Positions 15,469 to 24,355 of a DNA stretch of 64,000 nt are shown here, piece after piece (position 1 is the stretch's first letter; each line of letters opens with the position of its first letter). A program made the position numbers and the translations under genes. Below the pieces are notes generated by a model. That model was not told where the DNA came from. It made no database searches and saw only the letters and a program-made list of their open reading frames with translations. This DNA comes from Peptoclostridium acidaminophilum DSM 3953 (GTDB taxonomy: Bacteria; Bacillota; Clostridia; Peptostreptococcales; Peptostreptococcaceae): contig NZ_CP007453.1 of assembly GCF_000597865.1 (NCBI RefSeq), forward strand, positions 62,001 to 126,000. The letters are read 5' to 3'.

Positions 15469-16338
15469 TTAATTTGTTATGGGGAACATTATCTCGAACG
15501 TCCGCTCGAATACTTCTCTTGCGGCCCTGCCCGAAGCGCAGTCTACATCAGCTATGCTGAGCCCTTTGTTGACTGCCTTTACGGCTTCGGAGTCGAATGG
15601 TATCTTGCCTGCAAAAGGAAGGTTGTTACTTTTGCAAAAAGCTTCGATTTTTTCGGAATTTACAATGTTTGTGTCATACTTGTTTATGCATACGATGGCG
15701 CGAGTCTGGAATTTTGCGGCAGTGCTTATTATGCGCTCCATGTCGCTTATTCCTGATACTGAAGGCTCCGCTACTATAAGGACCATGTCTACACCGCTTA
15801 TGGAGGCGATTACTGGGCATCCTATTCCTGGAGAGCCGTCTATTATGGCAAAGTCGGCGTCACCTGCCGCCTCCTTCATTTGTTTCTTGACCTCCGATAC
15901 GAGCATTCCTGAGGTGCCACTGCCCATTTTCAGCTCAGCTGTTGAAAACACGCTGTCGTTCTTATACAGCATCAGCTCGCCTGCAATTGCGGGATTCAGG
16001 GATATGGCTCCAGCCGGGCATACGGCTTCGCAGACGCCGCAGCCTTCGCAGGCATAGTAGTCAATCGTGTAGCCGTCATCTTCTATGATAGAATCAAAGC
16101 GGCAGTGCTGCATGCAAAGGCCGCAATTCACGCATAAATCAGGGTTGATTTCAGCCTTGGGAAGGCCGTAATAGTCAGAGCGTATGGGCTCGACTGACTG
16201 GTTCATAACCAGGTGCAGATTCGGCGCATCGACATCGCAGTCTGCGAATACTTTGGCTTGCGCAAACTTGATGAAGGCGCTTGCCATGGTAGTCTTGCCG
16301 GTGCCGCCTTTGCCGCTAAGAATTAACAGCTGTTTCAT
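15469..16338 (-). CDS. MinD-family ATPase with inserted 2[4Fe-4S] ferredoxin domain (ORP type, copy A)
   Basis: 289-aa ParA/MinD-type ATPase with deviant Walker A GKGGTGKT near residue 9 and VFADCDVDAPN. A bacterial ferredoxin domain is inserted at residues about 60-110 (CVNCGLCMQHC and CEGCGVCEAVC, each able to hold one 4Fe-4S cluster). The switch region IIDGSPGIGCPV follows. It starts behind AGGAGGTG and overlaps the end of the next MinD gene by 23 nt. In Desulfovibrio such a pair (Orp3/Orp4-like) accompanies the orange protein; the molecular output is unknown. Confidence 0.88.
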   Translation of the reverse strand: MKQLLILSGKGGTGKTTMASAFIKFAQAKVFADCDVDAPNLHLVMNQSVEPIRSDYYGLPKAEINPDLCVNCGLCMQHCRFDSIIEDDGYTIDYYACEGCGVCEAVCPAGAISLNPAIAGELMLYKNDSVFSTAELKMGSGTSGMLVSEVKKQMKEAAGDADFAIIDGSPGIGCPVIASISGVDMVLIVAEPSVSGISDMERIISTAAKFQTRAIVCINKYDTNIVNSEKIEAFCKSNNLPFAGKIPFDSEAVKAVNKGLSIADVDCASGRAAREVFERTFEIMFPITN

Positions 16339-17173
16339 GCTGCACCTCCTTGGTTACTGTCTCAAGCAGTGAGGTGAATATTGCGCGATATTTATCGCTT
16401 TCCCTCGCTACAATGAGAGCGTTTGAATTGAGCGTTCCAAGCTCGTTGTCGAATGGAATCCTTCCGAGTATCTTTATTCTGTTTTCTATGCAGAATTTCT
16501 CCGAAGGGTTATCACCTTCGAGGCACTTGTTGAGCACTACGCCGTGAGGCTTGCCAAAGAGCTTTACAAGGTTGTAGACCATGTTCAGGTTGTGAACTCC
16601 AAAGAGAGTGGGCTCAGCAACAAGCACGCAATAGTCGGCATCCTTTATGCTCTCCATAACTATGCAGGCGCTCCCGGGAGGACAGTCGATAAAGACTGAT
16701 TCATTGCTGCTAGGAATGTATTCTAAAAGATTTTTGATTATGGGGACTCCCGACGCTTCGCCAGTGTTCATTATCCCTGTAACCACAGTTACATCCTCTG
16801 AAACGCCCTTTTGAATCTCTCCGACGTTTTTATCAATCTCAGAGATGGCTTTTTGGGGGCAAAGCAGCGAACAGCCTCCGCATGAATGGCACATGACATC
16901 AAATAAAAGAACTTTGCTGCCTACGTAGGCCAAGGCGTTGAATTTGCAAAAATCCACGCATTTGCGGCAGCCGTTGCATAGGGCATCATCGATTAGCGGA
17001 ATTTTTACTGATATTTTTTCTGACTCTATTTGCTCCGGCTTGAAAAAAAGATGACCGTTGGGTTCTTCAACATCACAGTCTATATATGTCGATTTTCCTG
17101 CGGCCGCGGCCAGGTTCACGGAGACTAGCGTTTTGCCTGTGCCGCCTTTACCGCTAAGCACAGCTATATTCAT
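16316..17173 (-). CDS. MinD-family ATPase with inserted 2[4Fe-4S] ferredoxin domain (ORP type, copy B)
   Basis: 285-aa paralogue of the preceding ATPase. It has the deviant Walker A GKGGTGKT near residue 8 and YIDCDVEEPNGHLF. Ferredoxin-like Cys clusters are CNGCRKCVDFC and CHSCGGCSLLC, and FIDCPPGSACIV is the switch segment. It lies one nt downstream of the NifX-like gene stop. The two ATPases probably form a heterodimer or work in sequence on a metallocluster carrier (inference from the ORP clusters). Confidence 0.88.
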   Translation of the reverse strand: MNIAVLSGKGGTGKTLVSVNLAAAAGKSTYIDCDVEEPNGHLFFKPEQIESEKISVKIPLIDDALCNGCRKCVDFCKFNALAYVGSKVLLFDVMCHSCGGCSLLCPQKAISEIDKNVGEIQKGVSEDVTVVTGIMNTGEASGVPIIKNLLEYIPSSNESVFIDCPPGSACIVMESIKDADYCVLVAEPTLFGVHNLNMVYNLVKLFGKPHGVVLNKCLEGDNPSEKFCIENRIKILGRIPFDNELGTLNSNALIVARESDKYRAIFTSLLETVTKEVQHETAVNS

Positions 17174-17174
17174 G

Positions 17175-17546
17175 CTATTTGCCTCCTTGATGACCGTGGA
17201 ATCCCGGATGTATATCTACAAGCTCTGATAGTTTTCCTTCAACAAGTGCATTTATGTTGTCCATTATAGAGCCGTCTATTGTCTTGTATATTTTGATGTT
17301 TGCAGCTTTGATTGCAACTGCGGCATTTTCTCCACATCTTGGAGTTAGCAGGGCGTCTGCCTTGCTGTCGATTATTGTTTGAGCGGCTTTAACGCCGGCT
17401 CCGCCCTGGCTGGCTGCAGCGCTGTTGTCGATAAATTTGCTTTCATTTGTTTCTGTGTCATAGATCAGGAAATAAGGCGCACGGCCAAATGACGGGCATA
17501 CACCTAAGTCTAGTGATTTTTCGTCTGCTGGAACTGCAATTTTCAT
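17175..17546 (-). CDS. NifX/NafY-like dinitrogenase iron-molybdenum cofactor-type protein
   Basis: 123-aa single-domain protein: [13 protein letters not shown] start, [23 protein letters not shown], and [17 protein letters not shown]. The C-terminal tail has [10 protein letters not shown]. It matches the small Fe-Mo-cofactor-binding fold of the orange protein family. It overlaps the DUF134 gene by 4 nt upstream and abuts the MinD gene downstream. No nitrogenase genes are present, so a role in nitrogen fixation is unlikely. A metal-sulfur cluster carrier for the adjacent ATPases is the better reading. Confidence 0.85.
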   Translation of the reverse strand: MKIAVPADEKSLDLGVCPSFGRAPYFLIYDTETNESKFIDNSAAASQGGAGVKAAQTIIDSKADALLTPRCGENAAVAIKAANIKIYKTIDGSIMDNINALVEGKLSELVDIHPGFHGHQGGK

Positions 17547-17935
17547 TTGGAATCCTCCTTAATGTTATCCGTTGGGTTGTCATTTTTTTGACGCAAGATC
17601 TGCCTGCGGCATCCTATACACACGTATGGCTGTTCGCTCTTTTCGCAAAGCTTGTAATCTCCGCCTTCGATTTTAATAATGCTTCCGTTGACAAGAGCAT
17701 CTGAAAGCTTTTTGCGGGCGTCATTGTATATCTTTTGAACTGTGGTGCGAGCAACATTCATCTGCTCGGCGCACTCCTCCTGCATCAAACCCTCCAAATC
17801 AATAAGACGGATGGTCTCATATTCCTCGACCGTCATTATTATGATTTCAAGGTCCGAATCCGGAGAGTTGAGCGGCCCGAACATAGTGCTTTCAGGCAAA
17901 CAGCAAACCTTTCTCCATTTTCTGGGTCGAGCCAT
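17543..17935 (-). CDS. DUF134-family helix-turn-helix protein
   Basis: 130-aa protein starting [14 protein letters not shown], as DUF134 proteins do. The middle is a sigma70 region 4-like HTH ([33 protein letters not shown], written here by motif: residues about 40-72). Late Cys pairs are CEKSE and CIGCRRQ. The ATG at 17935 has a GAGGTGA site; the longer frame to 18001 would cross the promoter. It is the first gene of the ORP-like operon and sits beside a 16-bp inverted repeat, so it is a good candidate autoregulator. Confidence 0.85.
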   Translation of the reverse strand: MARPRKWRKVCCLPESTMFGPLNSPDSDLEIIIMTVEEYETIRLIDLEGLMQEECAEQMNVARTTVQKIYNDARKKLSDALVNGSIIKIEGGDYKLCEKSEQPYVCIGCRRQILRQKNDNPTDNIKEDSK

Positions 17936-17984
17936 TATAAATTCACCTCGCATAGGTGGAATGTCATACTGAGCAAACGCTTGG

Positions 17985-18043
17985 TTATTGACATATGCCA
18001 CTTATTACTTTTATTTTACTCCATATATGGCATATGTCAATAA
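17985..18043 (-). promoter_or_regulatory. ORP-like operon promoter flanked by a perfect 16-bp inverted repeat
   Basis: TTATTGACATATGCCA (17985-18000) and TGGCATATGTCAATAA (18028-18043) are exact inverted copies 27 nt apart. The right arm contains the minus-strand -35 TTGACA (18040-18035). A 16-nt spacer leads to TAAAAT (18018-18013), so the -10 lies between the arms. Binding at both arms would bracket the promoter. Confidence 0.75.
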
Positions 18044-18115
18044 TTATTATAACAATTTATTTATTATAAGCAATTATTTAACAATAAGGGAGGCGGGGAA
18101 ATGGCTGAGGGCAAT

Positions 18116-18143
18116 AAAAAACCTGACTGGAGTCAGGTTTTTG
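18116..18143 (-). terminator. Terminator after the YeiH-type exporter gene
   Basis: AAAAAACCTGACT and AGTCAGGTTTTTT arms with a two-nt loop core. The T tract lies on the minus strand, just 3' of the gene at 18161-19156. Confidence 0.85.
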
Positions 18144-18160
18144 GTGTAATCGATTATCCA

Positions 18161-19156
18161 TTACCACAGAGATAGCATGTGCTGCGATGCGAGTGATGAA
18201 AGCGCAACTGCAAGAGAGCATGCAAGTCCGAGCAGTATTGGCCTTATCCCGTTTTTAGCCATTGCCTTGAAATTGACGTTGAGCCCTATTGCGCTCATAG
18301 CTACTATTATAAGGAACTTGCCCGATTGTGCCAGGAATGAGCACAATTCATCAGGCAGCAAGCCAGCAGTCTTGACAACGGATGCTCCGATGAATCCAAG
18401 CACAAACCAAGGGAATATTTTCACGAAATTGAATTCTCCTGATTCCTGGCTTTTGCGAGAAACTATAAATGACAGGGTAAGAGTTACTGGTATTATGAGC
18501 AATGTGCGGGTGAGTTTGACTATTGTAGCCAGATTGCCGGCTGCGTTGCTGTATGAGTAGCCCGCTGCGACGACTGAAGATGTGTCGTTGATGGCGGTGC
18601 CGGCCCATATGCCAAATCCCATGTTGCTCATTTGCATCAAGTGTCCTATCATCGGGAATATAAGGGCGGCTGTTATGTTGAACAGGAATATGGTGGATAT
18701 GGAGTACGCTATCTCCTTGTCATCCGCCTTTATCACAGGAGCAGTTGCCGCAATTGCCGAGCCACCGCATATGGCTGAGCCAACCCCGATGAGTGTGGCG
18801 GTGTTGCCCCTTAGGTTAAGACTCTTTCCCACAAACCAGGCTGTAAGGAATGAAGCGCTTGTAGTGGCGATCATAACAGCTAGCGACTGGCTTCCAACCT
18901 TGAAAACGCTGTAGAGGTTCATTTCAAATCCCAGCAGTATTATTGCGTACTGAAGTATTTTTTTGGATGAGTATGCTATGCCGCTTCTGAATTTTTCGGG
19001 CCTTTGCCAGCGTGCAAGCAGCATACCCAAAAGCATTCCGAATATCGGAGCGCCTATAAGCGGGAATGTCGAGCCAAGGAAGTACGCCGGCAGTGCGATT
19101 GAAAAGGCAAGCAGTATTCCGGGCAGTATTTTTTTTGCGTTATCAAAGATTTTCAT
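18161..19156 (-). CDS. YeiH/UPF0324-family putative sulfate exporter
   Basis: 331-aa integral membrane protein with about ten hydrophobic helices from residue 12 to the C-terminus. It shows the UPF0324 blocks LQYAIILLGFEMNL, GVGSAICGGSAIAA, and WAGTAINDTSSVVAAG. The family is annotated as putative sulfate exporter from weak evidence, so the substrate is uncertain. The start has an AGGGAGG site. It is divergent from a LysR regulator, the usual arrangement for YeiH with a YeiE/CysL-like activator. Confidence 0.88.
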   Translation of the reverse strand: MKIFDNAKKILPGILLAFSIALPAYFLGSTFPLIGAPIFGMLLGMLLARWQRPEKFRSGIAYSSKKILQYAIILLGFEMNLYSVFKVGSQSLAVMIATTSASFLTAWFVGKSLNLRGNTATLIGVGSAICGGSAIAATAPVIKADDKEIAYSISTIFLFNITAALIFPMIGHLMQMSNMGFGIWAGTAINDTSSVVAAGYSYSNAAGNLATIVKLTRTLLIIPVTLTLSFIVSRKSQESGEFNFVKIFPWFVLGFIGASVVKTAGLLPDELCSFLAQSGKFLIIVAMSAIGLNVNFKAMAKNGIRPILLGLACSLAVALSSLASQHMLSLW

Positions 19157-19360
19157 TGCGAATCCTCCCTTAAGAGTCCCGATGTGGCGATACTGAGTTT
19201 GAATATTAAAGAGTGTTTCAGTAACTGCCTGATGCAGGTCTCTGTTGTCATGTGGTTTGTTGATTCGTATCTCATGAAAAGAATAACATGTGAATTTATA
19301 TATGTAAAATAGTATAATATTATAAAAAAAATAGGTAAAAGCCTATAGGTGGAGGGGAAA

Positions 19361-20227
19361 ATGGGAACAAGACATCTTAGAATATTCGCGTGCGTGTGCA
19401 GTGAAGGCAGCATGTCAGGAGCTGCCAAAAAGCTGTTCATGGCACAGCCGTCTGTTAGCCAGGCGATAATGGAGCTGGAGAGGCACTATGGAGTAGTGCT
19501 GTTTGAAAGGCTTGGGCGCAGGCTTTATATTACGGCGGCAGGAAAAAAGCTGCTTGACTACGCGCATCACATAATCAATCTGCAGGAGGAAGTAGAGCGC
19601 GAAATGCGCGATATAAGCAGCAAGGGAGCTATAAGAGTTGGAGCAAGTATGACGGTGGGAAGTTGCATACTTTTGGACCTGCTGAAGAGATTCAAGGAGG
19701 CAGGCCCTGGCTCCAGTGTTGAGTCTGTGGTTGACAATACAAGCGTAATAGAAGAAATGCTGCTTCTGGACCAGGTCGACATAGGCGTGGTGGAGGGGGC
19801 TGTGCACTCTGCCGATTTGACGGTAAAGCCGTTCATGGATGACGAGCTGGTGCTTATATGCCCTTCCTGTCATCCATGGGCAGCAAAAGGCGCAGTAGGC
19901 CCAGGTGAACTTGAGAAGGTTGAATTCATAGTGAGGGAGCAGGGCAGCGGCACTCGCGAGCTGTTCGAGTCTGTAATGGCAGCCGAAGGCATAAAGTGGA
20001 GGCGTACAGGAGTCTATAACAATGCCGAGACGATAAAAAACGCCGTAGCCTCCGGGCTTGGGGTTTCTGTTGTATCAAAAATGGCAGTGGAGAGGGAGCT
20101 TGAAAGTGGAATGCTTGTATCTGTAAAAATAAGAGACATAAGCTTCAAGCGCAAGTTCAGCATAGTGTACCACAAGAATAAATTCATATCTGAAGCTATG
20201 AAGCTTTTCATGCAGGAGTGCATATAA
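19361..20227 (+). CDS. LysR-family transcriptional regulator
   Basis: 288-aa LTTR. Residues about 1-60 form the winged HTH (SMSGAAKKLFMAQPSVSQAIMELE region), followed by a linker helix and a periplasmic-binding-like effector domain from about 88. GGAGGGGAAA is well placed for the ATG at 19361; the GTG four codons earlier lies in the ribosome site. It is transcribed away from the YeiH gene, with about 200 nt between, and probably controls it. Closest by context to CysL/YeiE regulators; the effector is unknown. Confidence 0.9.
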   Translation: MGTRHLRIFACVCSEGSMSGAAKKLFMAQPSVSQAIMELERHYGVVLFERLGRRLYITAAGKKLLDYAHHIINLQEEVEREMRDISSKGAIRVGASMTVGSCILLDLLKRFKEAGPGSSVESVVDNTSVIEEMLLLDQVDIGVVEGAVHSADLTVKPFMDDELVLICPSCHPWAAKGAVGPGELEKVEFIVREQGSGTRELFESVMAAEGIKWRRTGVYNNAETIKNAVASGLGVSVVSKMAVERELESGMLVSVKIRDISFKRKFSIVYHKNKFISEAMKLFMQECI

Positions 20228-20414
20228 GGCTCTAAGCGAGTTTAAAGATTAGGATTTCTGCATTCTGGGAATTTAGAGCGCAACAGAAAAGAATTCGCAG
20301 AGCTATTGTCATTGATATGGAACAAGAGTTAAAATTTGCTGTATACTTAATATGTAGCAGTTTGTTTATATTTTAAAGTACAGGGCATAAGTTGTGCCTG
20401 GGGGGATTCCGAGC

Positions 20415-21851
20415 ATGATTAGTCAGCAGAATAAATTGAAATTAAAGAGAATTCTAATAGCTCTTGTGATACTATTTACTGCAGTAGCAGGCGGGATATT
20501 TTCAATCTGGAAATTTGGCGGCATGAGCATACAGGCGCAGGGGCTTGTTTTTACAGCACAGATAGTTCCATCTCAGCACGGACAGACAGTTCTGGCGATT
20601 CCTCCTTTTGGCGAGGTTGTCGCCAATACACACAGAGGGCCAACAGAAATAAGGGTCAATCTTGAAAGAATTGAAACCAACGGATTTACAGCCACGCTCG
20701 GGAAAATGCCCAGTGCAGAGAAATATGTTTCCGATGTTAAAAATGATTTTTCGATGCAGATAAAGCTATTCTATCTAAGGCAGTTTCTTGTGGGAGTGCT
20801 GGGGGCGCTTATCGTTCTTGTTTTGATTTGGAGGCTCAGACCGCTTAGAATACTCAAATTTTCGCTGGCGGTGGGAATTGTCCTAGCGGCTTTTCTTGCA
20901 TCCAGCCTTTACAATTACGATTATCATGCTTTCAGCGAACCGGAGTTTAGGGGAACAATGAAGATGGCGCCCAAGGTAATGGAATTTGTTGGCGACACCC
21001 TGTCCGATTTTGAAAAGCTCAAGGGACAGACGAACGTTGTGGTTGGCAACATAAAAGAGCTTTTTGCCGGAGTCGAGGACCTGGCAGGACTCAACCATCC
21101 GGACAGGCAAAACGGCAGCGTAGTTGTGCTTCTTGTGAGCGATCTCCACACTAATCCTGTGGGCGTAGAGTTCATGAGGACAATTGTAAATAGGTTTGGA
21201 GTAGACATGCTTATTAATGCCGGCGATTTAAGTGACGCAGGATCAATGCCTGAAGCGACACTAATTTCGGAGATCGAAGGTCTGGGAATTCCGCAGGTGC
21301 TCGTTTCGGGCAACCACGATACACTGGAAATAATGGAGCTGTTTGCCGAATCGACAAACATACAGGTTGCCGACAGGGAATGGCTTGAAGTGATGGGCCT
21401 TAGTGTGTTTGGCTGGCCTGACAATCTGGGTGATACCCAGGAGGTCGAATATGCGGACGATGCAGCGAAGAAGGCGGCCCTTGATAAACAGGCAGAGGAT
21501 ATCCGTGCCGCTGTGACGCAGCAGGGCATGCCTGACATACTTGTAGTACACAATGAAAGCGTGGCCATCAAGTCGGCTGATTTGGCGCCGCTCGTTGTCA
21601 CAGGGCACACGCACAGTGCAAAGCTTTACAGCAAGGACGGACATGTTGTGATTAATCCTGGTACTGTGGGAGCCGCGGGGTTCAGAGGACTATATTCAAA
21701 ATCCAATGTGCCTTATTCAGCGGCCATAGTCTACTACAAGCCCGGTGTGGGGCCGATTTCATGCGACATGATACAGTATAATCCTGAATCAAGACAGTTT
21801 CTGCTTGAGCGTCAGGTGATTGCAGAGCCGGCCGAAAATCCGGAGCAGTGA
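20415..21851 (+). CDS. Membrane-anchored metallophosphoesterase
   Basis: 478-aa protein. One N-terminal transmembrane helix (residues about 13-33) precedes an extracytoplasmic segment, then two further helices (about 122-140 and 148-165). The C-terminal calcineurin-like domain has motifs SDLHTN (Asp243, His245), NAGDLSD (Asp271), SGNHD (Asn300, His301), and GHTHSAKL. These bind a two-metal centre that hydrolyses phosphoesters; the substrate is unknown. GGGGGA favours the ATG at 20415 over the upstream GTG. The catalytic domain is probably cytoplasmic, but topology is inferred. Confidence 0.82.
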   Translation: MISQQNKLKLKRILIALVILFTAVAGGIFSIWKFGGMSIQAQGLVFTAQIVPSQHGQTVLAIPPFGEVVANTHRGPTEIRVNLERIETNGFTATLGKMPSAEKYVSDVKNDFSMQIKLFYLRQFLVGVLGALIVLVLIWRLRPLRILKFSLAVGIVLAAFLASSLYNYDYHAFSEPEFRGTMKMAPKVMEFVGDTLSDFEKLKGQTNVVVGNIKELFAGVEDLAGLNHPDRQNGSVVVLLVSDLHTNPVGVEFMRTIVNRFGVDMLINAGDLSDAGSMPEATLISEIEGLGIPQVLVSGNHDTLEIMELFAESTNIQVADREWLEVMGLSVFGWPDNLGDTQEVEYADDAAKKAALDKQAEDIRAAVTQQGMPDILVVHNESVAIKSADLAPLVVTGHTHSAKLYSKDGHVVINPGTVGAAGFRGLYSKSNVPYSAAIVYYKPGVGPISCDMIQYNPESRQFLLERQVIAEPAENPEQ

Positions 21852-21899
21852 TGAATTGCAAGTCAGCGTTGAGCGTCATTAAGTAGAGGGCGCAGATGA

Positions 21900-21928
21900 T
21901 TGACAAGAAGTTCGGGCTTTCTTATAAT
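21900..21928 (+). promoter_or_regulatory. Consensus sigma-A promoter for cobyric acid synthase
   Basis: TTGACA (21900-21905), a 17-nt spacer and TATAAT (21923-21928); both hexamers are perfect. Predicted start of transcription is near 21935. Confidence 0.88.
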
Positions 21929-21955
21929 TAGTTCCAAGCATACAAAAAAGCATTA

Positions 21956-21986
21956 AAATGCACATACTAGGGTATGTGCATTTTTT
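21956..21986 (+). terminator. Intrinsic terminator between the promoter and the cbiP start
   Basis: AAATGCACATAC and GTATGTGCATTT form a 12-bp stem followed by six T. It ends about 15 nt before the start codon. The stem is nearly the same as that of the riboswitch terminator at 30391-30424. It could end read-through from the phosphoesterase gene, but its place after a consensus promoter makes it an attenuator candidate. Confidence 0.85.
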
Positions 21987-22001
21987 ACGGGGGATGGATA
22001 A

Positions 22002-23492
22002 ATGGCAAAGAGCATTATGTTTCAGGGAACGGGCTCGAGCGTAGGCAAGAGCATAATATGCGCGGCGATGTGCAGAATACTCCATCAGGACGGTTTCAAG
22101 ACGGCGCCCTTCAAAGCTCAGAACATGGCGCTAAACTCCTTCATAACGAGGGACGGCGGCGAGATGGGCAGGGCTCAGGTGGTCCAGGCGGAGGCTGCAG
22201 GGATAGAGCCCATGGTCGAGATGAATCCGGTGCTGCTTAAGCCTACAAGCCACGTAGGGAGCCAGATAATAGTAAACGGCAGGGTCCACTCGAACATGAA
22301 GGCGGGTGAGTATTACGAAAGGAAGGCCTTCCTGAGGGAAGCTGTCATGAATTCCTACAGTAAGCTGGATTCAATGTTCGATGTGATAGTCCTTGAAGGC
22401 GCTGGCAGCCCGGCTGAAATAAACCTTCGAGAGAATGACATAGTCAACATGGGAATGGCGGAGATGTCCGACTCGCCGGTGGTTCTGGTGGGCGACATTG
22501 ACAAGGGCGGAGTTTTTGCGGCCATATATGGCACGTACATGCTGCTCGAGCCGAAGGAGAGGGCGAGAATAAAGGGATACATAATAAACAAGTTCAGGGG
22601 CGATGTGGAGCTTTTAAAGCCCGGCATAGACATGTTCAGGGAGAGGCTCGATCTGCCGTGTCTGGGTGTTGTACCATACATGGACATCAACATAGACGAC
22701 GAGGACAGCGTGAGCGAGAGGTTGAGGATCAGGAGCGGAGGCGGTCTCAAGATTGGAGTAGTGAGGCTTCCATACATGTCCAACTTCACGGATTTTACGC
22801 CGCTTGAATTCGAAAGCGGTGTGAGCGTGTCGTATGCAAGCGTTCCGGATGAGCTCAGGGACTCGGATCTTGTCATAATACCCGGCAGCAAGAACACAAT
22901 ACACGACATGAAATGGGTATTCAACTCGGGCATGGACAGGGCGATATACAGCCTTCACAGACAGGGCGTGCCTGTTATAGGAATATGCGGAGGCTACCAG
23001 ATTCTAGGCATGGAGATACTGGACCCAGACGGCGTGGAATCATCGGAGCCAAGGATAAACGGCCTCGGCCTCCTTGATTCGGTGACGGTCATGCAGGGAG
23101 AGAAAAGGACGATTCAGTCAAAGGGAACGATAAGCTGCGAAAGAGGAATGCTTGAAGGACTCAAAGGACTTCAGGTTGAAGGCTATGAGATACATATGGG
23201 CAGCACTAGTATTTCGGAGGGGGAAAAACAGGCGATAGGGCTTGAGGATGGCATGGGCGACGGCGCTATAAGCGCTGACGGAAGCGTTTTCGGCACCTAC
23301 CTGCACGGCATATTCGAAAACGACGCTTTCAGAGGAGCTCTGCTCTTAAACATAAGAAGCATCAGGGGAATAGAGCAGGAGGAATCGGAACTTAGCTATC
23401 AGCAGCTTAAGGAGCTCGAGTACGACAAGCTAGCAGATGGGGTCAGAAAAAGCCTGGACATGCAGGCTGTAATGAACATAATAGGGCTGTAA
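22002..23492 (+). CDS. cbiP: Cobyric acid synthase (glutamine-dependent amidase)
   Basis: Amidates four side chains of adenosylcobyrinate a,c-diamide using ATP and glutamine. The 496-aa protein has an N-terminal dethiobiotin-synthetase-like ATPase domain (GTGSSVGKS near residue 10; FKAQNMALNSF). The C-terminal class I glutaminase domain carries the nucleophile Cys in GICGGYQILG (near 328) and the His in YLHGIFEN (near 430). GGGGGA site. It is separated from the main cobalamin cluster by 7 kb and has its own promoter and leader terminator. Confidence 0.93.
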   Translation: MAKSIMFQGTGSSVGKSIICAAMCRILHQDGFKTAPFKAQNMALNSFITRDGGEMGRAQVVQAEAAGIEPMVEMNPVLLKPTSHVGSQIIVNGRVHSNMKAGEYYERKAFLREAVMNSYSKLDSMFDVIVLEGAGSPAEINLRENDIVNMGMAEMSDSPVVLVGDIDKGGVFAAIYGTYMLLEPKERARIKGYIINKFRGDVELLKPGIDMFRERLDLPCLGVVPYMDINIDDEDSVSERLRIRSGGGLKIGVVRLPYMSNFTDFTPLEFESGVSVSYASVPDELRDSDLVIIPGSKNTIHDMKWVFNSGMDRAIYSLHRQGVPVIGICGGYQILGMEILDPDGVESSEPRINGLGLLDSVTVMQGEKRTIQSKGTISCERGMLEGLKGLQVEGYEIHMGSTSISEGEKQAIGLEDGMGDGAISADGSVFGTYLHGIFENDAFRGALLLNIRSIRGIEQEESELSYQQLKELEYDKLADGVRKSLDMQAVMNIIGL

Positions 23493-23582
23493 AGGCGAAG
23501 AATGTTGCATTATCTATGCCGATTTCAGTCTGGAAAGAAGCAAGTAGCAATATGCATTTAGAAAATCTAATGAAATTTTTAA

Positions 23583-23619
23583 AGGAGCTGTCTCAAGCTA
23601 TTTTATGAGAGCAGCTCCT
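23583..23619. terminator. Hairpin between cbiP and the ACT-domain gene
   Basis: AGGAGCTGTCTC pairs with GAGAGCAGCTCCT (one bulge). The following TATATTTA is a poor T tract, so termination is probable rather than clear. The genes either side are convergent. Confidence 0.5.
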
Positions 23620-23726
23620 ATATTTATGTGCAGACCATTTCACCCTACTAGATTAAATGCCCTTAAAAAGATAGTAGGCAATCAATTCCCAGCAAAAGCA
23701 TTTTCATATACTTCAACCTCCGGATA

Positions 23727-24131
23727 TTATTCGCTTATAATGTTATACCCATTTGCCGACAATACCTCAATTGCTTTGTTTGTTTTCTCGTCCTTTATCA
23801 GAATGTAGTCGGTATCGTATGTAGATATTGCGAATATACTTATGCCGCTGCCAGCCAGAACGGAGCTAATTGAGGAGAGTATTCCAATCAGCGAAAAGTC
23901 AAGCGGTCCCTCGACCTTCAGGATCCTCCAGCCCGGTTCGCATTTTATTCCGCCTGGAACGTTCTCCTGGGGGCATACAATAGAAAGCTCCTCGGCTGTC
24001 TTTGTGATTGAAAAGAATGATCCGTAGCTTGCCCACTCGGGAATGGGCTCACTGGCTTCAAGTCTGCAGACTGCAAAGCTTTCATTCAGTAGTTTCATGG
24101 TAAGTACTACATTTGACATTATCATCATCAT
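23727..24131 (-). CDS. ACT-domain protein (CASTOR/ACT_7-like)
   Basis: About 130-134 aa. It has the two-part ACT-like pattern of small proteins similar to eukaryotic CASTOR domains: an N-terminal half up to the YGSFFSITKTAEELSIVCP strand and a C-terminal half with GILSSISSVLAGSGISIFAISTYDTDYILI (motif at residues about 83-112). Such proteins bind amino acids. The start is ambiguous because MMMIM offers four ATGs after AGAAAGG; 24125 or 24119 are better spaced. No obvious partner gene. Confidence 0.75.
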   Translation of the reverse strand: MMMIMSNVVLTMKLLNESFAVCRLEASEPIPEWASYGSFFSITKTAEELSIVCPQENVPGGIKCEPGWRILKVEGPLDFSLIGILSSISSVLAGSGISIFAISTYDTDYILIKDEKTNKAIEVLSANGYNIISE

Positions 24132-24355
24132 CCTTTCTGCATTAATAACTATATAATCATTATGCTTGAACTAAGATACAACTTTCAAGCCGGTTATCCC
24201 AATAATTTATAGATTACCAAGACTAGGCTGCATACCGAAAATCACTCGAAAGAATGGTTAAATAGAGTCAAAAAATAAACACAATCTGCCCCAAAGTGTG
24301 GTATCATATGTAATAGTATAGTCATTGTAGCCGTGTATTCGGCGCCGACTCACAT

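Noticed and set aside
17175-17546. Nitrogenase accessory protein role for the NifX-like gene
   Set aside because: No nif genes are nearby, and the neighbours match ORP-type clusters instead.
18001-18115. Plus-strand promoter from the left arm of the 16-bp inverted repeat
   Set aside because: TTGACA is present on the plus strand, but no good -10 follows and no plus-strand gene lies downstream.
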